The position numbers were made by a program, and so were the translations under genes. Below the pieces are notes generated by a model. It was not told the DNA's origin. It saw nothing but the letters and a program-made list of their open reading frames with translations, and searched no databases. Shown piece by piece: positions 11,981-21,888 of a stretch of DNA of 64,000 nt. This stretch comes from Phoebastria nigripes (taxonomy: Eukaryota; Chordata; Aves; Procellariiformes; Diomedeidae): positions 25,943 to 89,942 of the forward strand of contig JAYKAV010000474.1 of assembly GCA_035582835.1 (NCBI GenBank), written 5' to 3'. Position 1 is the first letter of the stretch. Each line of letters begins with the position of its first letter.

Positions 11981-13735
11981 AGTAGAGAGCCTGAGAGCTC
12001 TTCTCTTGGAGACCCTGCAGAATTTCAGAGCAAGCTTGACAGCTTAACATTTTGCATGATTTGATGAAATAGGGTCAGATGATAATTGCTTACTTTGTCT
12101 TATGATGACTGGAAATAGAAGACAGCTAAAAAATTCTGGGTGCATTCAAGAAAAATGAATTGGGAAGAATGCAAACCATCTAACAANGTCTTTCAGTCTT
12201 GGAATAAAATGCAGTCACAGATTTCATGTTACCTGCACAACATGTGCTCAAGGTAATGCTAAAGTAAAGCAATGACAGGTGCTGAAAAGTTTGCATTTAA
12301 CATTCTGAAATGCATTTTCTCTCCTCCCCCCAAGATTTTTAAAAAATGCCAAAACTTCAATTGATTAAAAGTGGCAAAACAAAGGTGATAGCAATTATTT
12401 TAGTTTAAAACAATGCTGTTTCCTTTATTGTGATGGCAAAGTTCATTTTACATAACATCTTTTCATTTTACAAACCTGGGTATTAGTGGCTGCTAAACTG
12501 TATCATGTTGCAGTTTTTACTGTGCCTGAAGGGCAGAGCAGAATTTATTGTTTGGCAGTTATTTAAAACAGTTATAAATGTTTATGTTTTATTTAGAAAG
12601 CCTCATTTAACATTTTTATTTGGAGAAGAAAAGCATAAGTGTCTGGAGCATGCATGAGTTAATCTTCAATTAGTAGTCTCCAGAAGAGAGACAACATTCC
12701 TAAAATTGTCATTTTCCTTGGAAAAAAAATCCTTAGAAAAACTCTTCAAACCTGTAGTTAACAATGAGTGTTCAGTAACAGCATATGGCCAGACCAGCCT
12801 GTGAAAGCTTCGAGTCAGTGAATGTCTGCAAGATCTTACCCTGGTAATCACCACATGGACATAACTGTCCATTTGGGCCTGGAGATATGTAAATTAACTT
12901 AAGTGAAAAAAAGACATTGTGTATGATTTAGTTTGAAATAAACATTTTGGTAAGGAAGTTCATTCCATTGTAGTCAAAGGGAGTTTTACTATCAAATTTA
13001 TCTGTCATTGTACTCACTGTTTTAGTCTGCTGTCTTCAGATGCTCAGGAGGATCCAATCACNAGACAGATGGATCATTTCTGCTTAGTAGAAAGCTGGGT
13101 CAATGGGTTTTATGAGTGCTCAGCATTTCAGGGAAACATGCATTTAAAAGAAATAAAAATATTTTAGAAATATAACTTCTAGCAATCAAATAGTTTTAAA
13201 AAGTGGTGAATTAAAATATGGGAAGCCTTTGATTTTTTTCTGGATTGATAACATTTGTATGGGTCTAAGGATAGGAAATCTTTTCTCATCCATTAATGGC
13301 AGGTTTTGATTACATATGAGTGAATAGAACAATCCTTAGTCTAACAGCATCTTCATATAACGTTGCTTTAATTCCAGTAGCAAATTATTTTTCTACTAAA
13401 TTAGAATGAGTGTCTGAGTTATTAGTCTTAGGAATCTTAGAGTTTTGCATTTCCTTTGTGCATGCAATTCTTCTTTAAAGCCTGATATTAAACTCTAATT
13501 TTGATATAACAGCAATTACAAGATTAATGAGAAACAGCCAAAGTGTTAGAGAAGTCCCACATGAACACCAGGTATATCTGGTTCCTATGCCAAAGGAGGT
13601 CTCCATTTAAATTTTACACAAAAGGCAAATGAGTGAGAATGGCAGAAAGGAGAAAGTGAGGACGTTTTGAAAAACAAGTCCAAATTGTCTAATAATCACC
13701 TTAATTTTTTCCCAAGACTTTCACTCTAACAACAT
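11981..13735. other. Non-coding DNA, no feature recognised
   Basis: AT-rich unique-looking sequence. There is no open frame longer than about 70 codons, no repeat signature and no RNA gene. The part around 12,400-12,660 has few low-complexity runs, but conservation cannot be judged from a single sequence. Confidence 0.5.
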
Positions 13736-13740
13736 TAGAT

Positions 13741-13819
13741 ATGGAAAGAGGGAAGTGGGAAGACAGGAAGGAAGAAAGGAAGGCAGGCACACAGACAGGC
13801 AGGCAGGCAGGTAGGGAGG
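13741..13819. repeat. Purine-rich GGAA/GGCA simple repeat
   Basis: A run of GGAA, GAAA and GGCA tetranucleotides, ending in AGGCAGGCAGGCAGG followed by TAGGGAGG. It is a degenerate tetranucleotide microsatellite. Confidence 0.85.
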
Positions 13820-16164
13820 AATTAGCATCCTACTTTTCCTGCTTTAATTAGGTTTTGCAAATCTACTCAGCTTATGATATATTAATCCTGAAAAATCTCT
13901 TAAGTGGCTGTTTATTTTTTTTTCGTTCATGTACCCTCAACTTATTCCTGAAGGTATTGTCCAATATAGTAGTTCAGGTGTACGCTGTGGTACATGCTGT
14001 CCATCACTTGTGAAACAATTTACCCAGATTGTCTCTTTACTGGTACACCATCTCAGTTTCAGTCCATTACGCTTGTTTAACAATTAGTTCCTGTCTTACA
14101 GAGCTGTTTTTTTCCATATTAGGGGTCAGCTAGCTCCCTTCAACCATATCTCAAAGGCGGAAAAAACCTTGAAACAACGCTAATAAGCTGCTCTGAGGGA
14201 CAGTACTGGCTATTTTTGAAACCATGAAATGAAAAGCTACAAAGGAAAAAAAAGGGCTGAAGCGGCAGAAAATGAAACACCCTGTCTGGGAGATCCTTTT
14301 GTCTTTGCTGAGAGATATATATAGATATATATATACATAAAAAACATATATGCCAATGGCTTATCTCCTCTTCATAATTTCTTTGCTGTGATCTGAATTG
14401 TTTGATAGCCTTTGATATAGTTTTTTACTGTTACCAATGTCCTTCATGTGCAGTCAAAAATGTCAAGGTATTCCTAATGTAATTTGTACTCCACTGGTCT
14501 ATTTTTATACTTGTAAGATTTATTTACAGTCAATAATTTGTGAAAATGCCTTTACTATATTTTCCACAGCTTTCCTGAAGTCTGTTCACTAGATTTTAAT
14601 TCATTTTTTAATTCATNTATTCACTGTTTTAATTCATTTTTAAGCTATAGTCTGATCATAATGAATATTTCTCCAGCTTAAAAGTGAAAAAGCTGACTTC
14701 CACCAAAGACTCATAATTTTAAAGCAAAAAACCAAACACTGTTGTCAGAAGTCATTCCAGTGAATTGGAATGACTGTGAGGTCATAAGATGAAAAGCTTT
14801 TACTTTTGATAAGGGCCTTGAGGAGCAGAATGTTCGAATCAGAAATCACAGACAATGTATGACACTTGGTTTCTTTACGGTCATTTAGGCATCTTTGATG
14901 TTATCTGCCACAGAACTAAGATAGGACATAATGACTGAAAAACTATGCAGATTGTGTATGTCTAAATATAGGTAAACTGTAGTTGTTCTTCCCTTTCTAC
15001 TTCTCTAAGGGCAAACATTCCTTAGAGCTTCTTTTTTCAAATTTTTCCACTATTGTGTTTACATTTAAGCTTTTGAAAGAAACATAGAAATATTCTTTTT
15101 TTTTTCCTGTTTCCTCTGGCTTTTTTGCTACCAAAAATCACTGCCAGCTTATTGCTATAGAGAGATCTGCTTCTCACACTTCATTCTGAGTTTTTAGGCC
15201 TTCACTGATAAGTGAACTTCAGCAACTCTATGCCCAGACTTTTAGGCAAAGCAGTGACTCAATTTCTTTAAAAGGGACACAAGGGCCAGCTTTTGACACA
15301 GCTTCAGTGCTAATGTAAAATTGTGCCAGTGAAGCCATATAAACCAGTGAGGAGTCATTAGGTTCAAGGAGTGGCACAGATAAGGTGATTACCATGACTG
15401 TATTCTTGGTGGACTGGTAGACTGACAAATTATGAGAGGAAAACTAAACAAAATAAAAATAATTAATGCCAAAAGGCTCATTATATCGTCCATTAAGACC
15501 TCTGGTGTAACACAGCTGTATACATCCAGATATGTCTTCCAGATATGTCTATGTTAAATATGCAGTTTCTGGTTACAGTGCAACACTGAACCACATTCTA
15601 TAGAGAAGGAACAGCAGAGATCAAAATACTGACAATGCCCAGAGGTCTCNACAATGGCAGGGCCTCCACTCAGTGGCTGTCATAAGCATACATATGGCCC
15701 AAGCAGATGAAACTGTCAAGTTCCCATCCAAGCTTAAAAGAAAGTCAACTTTTCCTCCTTCTCTCCCTTCCCCTCCCCTTCCCCTTTACCCCCTGAATTT
15801 TGGGGAAAAAAAATCTTCATACTCTTACATCTAGTCATCGCTATACTACTGAGTGATGTTTCAGAGAANGAAGGAAAAACCAACTGCAATCAAGAACACA
15901 TCTGATCAGTTGTGCCTCTAGGAATACTGTTCTTCCTAACCCCTGTGGGTGAGTAGCTGAAGCCTCGGGGCAATATTCTTTTCTTAAAGTTCAGCAAAGA
16001 AGGAAATTAATAAACCAACACATAAATTCACAGCTTTATGCTTGAAAAGAATAATCCCAGTCAAGTAACTCAAACACTCCTATGGGCCTGGAATTTCTCC
16101 CAGAATCTGTATTAAACTATATTATTTAGGGGAAAAAACCTGGTCTCATCCAAAACACACTAAG
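13820..16164. other. Non-coding DNA with small local duplications
   Basis: No gene is seen. The stretch contains an AT dinucleotide patch (about 14,318-14,340), repeated TTTTAATTCAT words at 14,596-14,645, a 10-bp perfect hairpin at 14,750-14,775, a perfect 13-bp tandem duplication (TCCAGATATGTCT, 15,525-15,550) and a pyrimidine tract (about 15,752-15,796). Confidence 0.6.
14750..14775. repeat. Perfect short hairpin (10-bp stem, 6-base loop)
   Basis: AGTCATTCCA (14,750-14,759) and TGGAATGACT (14,766-14,775) are exact reverse complements around the loop GTGAAT. Pairing does not extend further, so it is too short for a microRNA precursor. Confidence 0.7.
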
Positions 16165-17110
16165 GGGTGGTTAGTCTACCATTTTCCCTGGAAACTGTTT
16201 AATTGCCCTTACAGCCAGGAAATTGCTTCTAATTTCAAGGTTGATTTTGTCTAACATCAACTTCCAACTATTAGATCCTGTTACACTTTGATCGGCAAAA
16301 TTGAAAAGTACTCCATTATCTGATTTTTTTTTCCTGTGCATAGGCAGGTTTCCATAGGGATTCAGAAACATTTCACACAACTCCTTGATCAGATGAGCTC
16401 TTAAAGGCTTGTTTTTCAGCTACACATATATTTTTGGAACACTAATTTGAAATGTCTTTATGATTTCAACACTCTTCTCCACGTATGGATCCCAGAAGGG
16501 GACAAAATATTTTAGCAGTTGGTTCATCAGTGTAATGTGCAGATGCAAACCTCAGTTTCCATCTGCTCTGTGATATTCTTCTTTTTATGAATACAGTAGC
16601 ATTCTGGCCACAAAATTGTGCTGAGAACTTATCCTTAGACAATTATCTATACTTACGTCATAGTCCTCTGTGTGTCTCCCCCTTGGAAGTGATTCTTGAA
16701 TTTCAGTAGTTTTAATCTGCCTTCTCTGCTTCCTTGTCTCTGGCTAGTATACAAACACATTGGCGATCATTTAACCAAGTAATTCACATCACTCCATGAC
16801 TCTGTAATATAGCTATTATGTACCATAACTCCTAGTCTGTATGCTGTCTGCAGACTTCTCCAGGAAGTATTTGATATCACCATCTGAACAGATAACAAAG
16901 AAACTAAGTAGGGCCAAATAGAGAATTGGTCTCTAAAAGATCCTACTTGAATAACTTTATTCATTCGTATATCTCACATTTCAAAATTTGTCAATTGTTT
17001 CTAGTCCAGTCAGCTTGTGAATTCCACCTATGTATGTCTTTTAATCAAAATGCATGTCAAAAGCTTTGAAGAAATCCTTGTGTCTTTAATCATAACTATC
17101 ATCACTTTCA
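16165..17110 (-). mobile_element. Ancient, heavily decayed CR1-type LINE fragment
   Basis: On the minus strand this reads as a degraded CR1 reverse-transcriptase region followed by the 3' part of its coding sequence. AAAGCTTTGACATGCATTTT (about 17,046-17,065) corresponds to the conserved KAFD region. AGTCTGCAGACAGCATACAG (about 16,839-16,858) followed by ACTAGGAGT corresponds to the FADDTKLGG region. Near the 3' end a short frame reads NFLAVRAIKQFPGKMVD, matching the CR1 pattern (N/K)FLTVRVINHW...PREVVD close to the C-terminus. All frames are broken by stops and indels, and the catalytic aspartates are lost. It is much older than the CR1 copies at 20.4 and 33.8 kb. The borders are approximate because similarity fades at both ends. 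The CR1-X-like or reptilian CR1 subfamily cannot be set by eye. Confidence 0.6.
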
Positions 17111-20100
17111 GCTAGTCTCTAAAAACACCATTGAGTTTGTTTAAGGAGATCAACTTCCCAAGAAACTCTAATGCCTAGAGCAAATTAGACTTTTACTTTT
17201 TTGAGTCCTAAATTAAACACCCCATTAGATATTCAGCTTTTAGGTCACCCTAAATTATTTATAACTTCCTAGTTGTTTCTTTTTACCTTTTTAAAATATT
17301 AGAGTTGCATAAACAGTCTTCAGCTTTTGTTCAATATTATCATCAGTTTTTCAGAAGTTCTCACCTCATTCCCTTTAGGCCGTAGATTATAAAAAAAGGA
17401 AAACAAACAAACCAACAGGCAACTCAATTGTTTTTCTAGTGGCACCCATTGTCTTACATGAGTTTGAAAATTTTGCTCTGTACTTGAAGAAAAATGCAAA
17501 GTGTAAAGGGGCCTCAGCTGAGGATATGATGTGCCCAATTCCCAGTAGACAGATGAAAAGGCGATGTAAAATCAGCATAGTTTACTGTTCAAAATCATCT
17601 GGGACATAGTATTATGTGACAGACCAGCTGGAAAACAAAAAGTTTCTTTGGAACACTGCAAAAAAGGTGTTAAACTGAGATTTATGAAGATTAATACTTA
17701 GCTCCTGGGGTGCTGAAATTCAAAGAAACAAAGTGTAGCATCATTTTAATTTTTATAGCTATTAAAGATTTTATATGTGCTTGTTGTTTAACGGTGGCAT
17801 TAAGCACTCAGTTCAGTTGCCAAAACACAGGTATGTAGTGGCATTTGGGATATCCCAGGCGTACAGCTGGGCTTCAGAAGGGCATGATTATCCCATAAGC
17901 CCTTGGTCACGTCTGCCAGCAGCATGTAATATCCATTTGTCACCATTTCATTGTAATTTTGGAACTTTTGGTCTCTAACTTGATACTTAGCACTGCATTC
18001 CTAGTTCACCACGGGATTACTGAAAGGCAATGTGACTGAAAGGCACTCTGCTCTCAACCACCATGAATGTGTCTCTCATATACTGTTCAGTCCTTTTTTA
18101 TCACTGTGAAAATGATCAGCATTTATTGAGTTAAGGCCAGTATGACAGTTCATACTGAAATCTTGAAATTGCCATGGATAATGCCTTAGCCATGGATGCT
18201 CTGGCATTGATTAGGTCCTCATCATTTTAGGTCTCCTTCTGTCCCTACCGTCCTGTCCCCTCCCCTTCCCTTTCCTTCCCTTCTCTTTTTTTCTCTTCTC
18301 TGTTTTTTTTTTTTTTGTTCTTTCTTTCCCTCCCTCCCTTCCTTCTTCCTTGGATACGTTTAAAACTCATTCAATGCTCAGTTAGATATCTGGACACAAC
18401 AGACCTGACTTGGCAAGTTATATCCTCACATATGAGAAAGCAATGTAAATTATCTCAAAAAATATGTTTAAGATATTTCTGTTCTCAGCGTAAAATTGAC
18501 CTATGTGATCACTTCTGTTTGGTGAGCCTTGTGATAACTGTGTATGTTACACACAGAAAAAACAAGCATAGTGTAGGTCAGGACACACTGTGCTCCCCAA
18601 AACAAGTAGCCTAATGAGAATGCAGCTCTGAAGAAGTGCTTCATCTTTCTGTAGGTAAAAGATTATTAACACAAGGGAGTCACCTTACCTTGGAGGACAG
18701 CACGTACTGGTGAAATGGGCACCATTCATACTAATCATCTATATATTTGAAAAGCTTTGCACTTGAGTGTGTGCCAATAAGTGCTCAGGTTTTAGTTGAA
18801 AATTGTTGAGCCACTGTGTTTCTTCAGAGTTTTCTTGTCTTTAGTAAGGCACCCTTTCCCAAAGCAATATAATCCCCACAAACATATATAGAATGCTAAT
18901 TTATTATGTTTTTACAACAACAAAAAAGCAAAACAAAACCAGCTAATGATATGAAAGGTTTTGTTGTGTATTCTTGGCAAAGAATACTCACGTAAATCAC
19001 TCCTAAAAATATTGNGTTGAAAACTTCAACGTAGACTTCCTGATTCTGTCAGATAAACTGGACAATGACAGAAGCAATGGAAAAATAAAGTACTGTAGAA
19101 CAGGAAAGTAGAAGAGCTTTGGGACATATGCTGAATGTGATAAATAGTCCTGCTGCTAGAGCCCAGAGCGGTGGATGAATCCCTCTTACCTTTACAGCCG
19201 GTAGCCATGTTAACCAGAGAGCCCGGAGCAGGTTGCAAAAAATGACTAATAAATCACTAAGCTGGTAATTAGCTCTTACTGAGATTTTTTGCTGTTCTAG
19301 GATGGGGTTTATCTTACTCTGTATTCTGGGAATTAGCTCATGAGATTGCAGCTCATACAAAATTACTGAATCAACCCTTTAGCTGATTAGTTCAAATATA
19401 CTGCAATGAATTTTGGGATGGAATTCATTTCTGCTTATACGCTCTCTGAAAGTTAGGCATAGAGAGGAAACCGGCCTCTTAGGTTCCTTCTGTCATCAAA
19501 GGAAGGGATGAGCGATACATCTTCACAAGTTTTGCCTCTAGAAAAAGTAGCATGACTTGTCCCCTGGAAATATCTCTCTCTGTCCTCATTGTTGAGGATG
19601 CCTAAACTTGGACCAAATTTTAACTTTCAGATTGTTGAGTTGGGTAAGATTAATCCCATTCACAAATCACTGCAGTTATCTGAACTAATTAAAAACTAGA
19701 TTCAGTATTTCTGTGCCACTAGTGATCAGAGTAACTATGGAGCAGGATGTAGCCTTGGAGCATAGTCACAGGTTGAAAAGGATTTCAGAACCAGTGAATC
19801 CAATAAACCCTTTTCTCACTTCATCTTGTAGAGTATATAATTAATTTTTTTAAACAAACTACTAAAAGATGTGAAACAGTTTTAAAATTCAAATTCTTTG
19901 CAATAAGAAAGAAAAATAGTAATTTAAACATAGCCTATGGGATTACATAAGATTTTTTCTGTAAACGTCTGAATTTTCCCTTACATAGCAGATCAGCTAA
20001 ATTACAGAAAACCCTAATTTCTTTGAGATATCATTTAGATAATTACTGGTATTTGAAATTATTCTTTCAAAGGCATCCTAATATGTTATAACCAATAAGT

Positions 20101-20392
20101 AAACTCATGAGAAAGAATAGTACAGCATGAGACAAACATTCAGCACTGTGAAGTGCTTCTTTTATGAGTCGCTGTGATGCTACCATGCCAATCATTCTGT
20201 GTGGCACCAGCCATTATAACTGAAATGAAAGATGATTAGCAGAAACTAGTAGCCTACTGCTTCAAGTCACAAACAAATAACTATAGTCTTTCATTATCCT
20301 TGGTGTCAGGGGGAAAGTTGTACAATGGTATGTAAAAAAATGATGAAATATTTATCTGTTTTAAATTTGTGGTTTATAAAATACAGCAACAG
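17111..20392. other. Non-coding DNA with a long pyrimidine tract
   Basis: Apart from the pyrimidine tract at 18,230-18,355, no repeat or gene is recognised. A minus-strand open frame of 103 codons (19,360-19,049) ends in a hydrophobic stretch but has no known domain. A minus-strand splice-donor-like site, AAAG followed by GTAAGAGG, lies at 19,190/19,189. One N (19,015) occurs in the whole stretch. Confidence 0.55.
18230..18355. repeat. Long polypyrimidine tract
   Basis: About 125 bases are almost entirely C and T on the plus strand. They comprise CCTTCCC-type units, then a run of about 15 T, then CTTTCCCTCCCTCCC. It is low-complexity sequence that could adopt triplex (H-DNA) structure. It has no coding content. 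Confidence 0.85.
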
Positions 20393-20595
20393 AATCACAA
20401 AATCACAGAATCACAGAATCACAGAATGGTTGAGGTTGGCAGGGACGTCTGGAGGTCATCTGGTCCAACCCACCTGCTCAAGCAGGGCCACCTAGAGCCG
20501 GTTGCCCAGGACCATGTCCAGACATCTTTTTAATATCTCCAGGGATGGAAACTCCACAACCTCTCTGGGCAACTTGTTCCAGTGATTGGCCACCC

Positions 20596-21120
20596 TCACA
20601 GCAGAAAAGTTTTTTTCTTGTTTAGGTGGAAACTCCTGTGTTTCAGTTTGTGCCCATTGCCTCTGGTCCTGTCACTGGACACCACTGAAAAGAGCCTGTC
20701 TCCAGCTTCTTTACACCCTTCCTTCGGGTATTTATATACATTGATAAGATCTCCCCTGAGCCTTCTCTTCTCTAGGCCAAACAGTCCCAACTCTCTCAGC
20801 CTTTCCTCGTAGGAGAGATGCTCCAGTCCCTCAATTATCTTCATGGCCCTTTGCTGGACTCTCCCCAGTATGACCGTATCTCTCTTGCACTGGGGAGCCC
20901 AGAACTGGACACAGTACTCCAGATGTGGTCTCAGGAATGCTGAGTAGAGGGGAAGGATCACCTCCCTCAACCTGCTGGTAACAGTCCTCCTAATGCAGAC
21001 CAGGATCCCATTAGCCTTCTTTGTTGCAGGGGCACTTTGCTGGCTCATGTTCAACCTGGTGTCCACCAGGACCCCCAAGTCCTTTTCTGCCAATCTGCTT
21101 TCCAGCTGGTCATCCCCCAA
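20596..21120 (-). pseudogene. CR1 ORF2 remnant: C-terminal region
   Basis: After a frameshift the reading continues as [74 protein letters not shown] and [16 protein letters not shown], the normal order of the CR1 ORF2 tail. The open part ends at KKKTFLL. The family normally continues with a (T)VRVTEHWHRLP-like segment, which here is disturbed by a further small change. It has no independent function. Confidence 0.88.
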
Positions 21121-21631
21121 GCATGTACTGGTGCACAGTGTTGTTCCTCCCCAAGTGCAGGACTTTGCACTTCTCCTTGTTGAACTTCACATGGTTCCTG
21201 TCAGACCATTTCTCTAGCCTGTCAGGGTCTCTCTGGATAGCAGGACGACCCTCTGGTGTATCAGCTACTCTTCCAAGTTTTGTGTCATCAGCAAAGTTTC
21301 TAAGGGTACACTCTGCCCCATCATCCAGATCATTAAGGAAGATGTTGAAGACGACTGTACCCAGCATTGGCCCCTGGGGTACACTACTAGCTATTGGCCT
21401 CCAGATAGACTTCTTACCACTGATCGCAACCCTCTGGACTTGGCCATTCAGCCAGTTTTCAATCCACCTCGCTGTCTGCTCATCCAGCCCATACTTCATC
21501 ACCTTCTCTATGAGTATGTTACGAGAGACATTGTCAAAAGCCTTACTGAAGTATAGGTAGACAATATCCACTGCTCTCCCCTCATCTACTAAGCCAGTCA
21601 TTTTGTTACAGAAGGTTATCAGGTTGGTCAA
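21110..21631 (-). pseudogene. CR1 ORF2 remnant: catalytic core of the reverse transcriptase
   Basis: This 173-codon open frame carries YLYFSKAFD (the family usually has YLDFSKAFD), WIENWLNGQVQRV, VPQGPMLG (usually PQGSVLG) and FADDTKLG at about residues 113-120. The catalytic DD pair is kept, but the D of the first catalytic motif is replaced by Y. The frame then runs through DRLEKWSDRN and [11 protein letters not shown] to a frameshift near 21,115. It lacks the endonuclease part and is interrupted on both sides. Confidence 0.88.
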
Positions 21632-21888
21632 NCATGACTTCCTGCAATGACTTTCTTCTCCTTCATGTGCCTGGAAATGGTGTCCAGGATTAGTTGCTCC
21701 CTCACCTTCCTAGGAATCGAGGTGAAGCTGGCCAGTCTGTAGTTTTCTGGGTCCTCCTCCTTGCCCTTTTTGACGATGGGAGTGATATTTGCTTTCCTCC
21801 AGTCCTCAGTCACCCCTTCCAATTGCCATGATTGTTTAAAGATAATCAAGAGTGGCCTTGCAATGACATCTGCCAGCTCACTCAGCAC
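21628..21888 (-). pseudogene. CR1 ORF2 remnant: N-terminal part of the reverse transcriptase domain
   Basis: The frame reads LSELADVIARPLLIIF, then EDWRKANITPIVKKGKEEDP and ENYRLAS, the conserved opening of the CR1 reverse transcriptase. A TGA immediately upstream interrupts the same frame, which otherwise continues upstream as KLDIHKSLRPDGMHP. Downstream it is cut off at VIAGS, where roughly 28 bases are missing compared with the family. It is a decayed fragment, not a gene. Confidence 0.85.

Noticed and set aside
12400..12660. Conserved non-coding element suspected from its low-repeat, even composition
   Set aside because: Conservation cannot be judged from a single sequence; no motif cluster supports the idea.
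14826..14850. GTTCGAATC near 14,834 as a tRNA B box
   Set aside because: No A box, acceptor stem or anticodon arm can be placed around it.
19049..19360. 103-codon minus-strand frame with a hydrophobic C-terminus, as a membrane protein gene
   Set aside because: There is no known family and no conserved motif, and frames of about 100 codons are expected by chance in 64 kb of six-frame sequence.
20393..20424. Four direct octamer repeats as a CRISPR-like or satellite array
   Set aside because: They are the standard terminal octamer repeats of the CR1 3' end.
20582..21560. Plus-strand frames of 76, 74 and 179 codons across the 20-22 kb CR1
   Set aside because: They are antisense shadows of the minus-strand CR1 reverse transcriptase.
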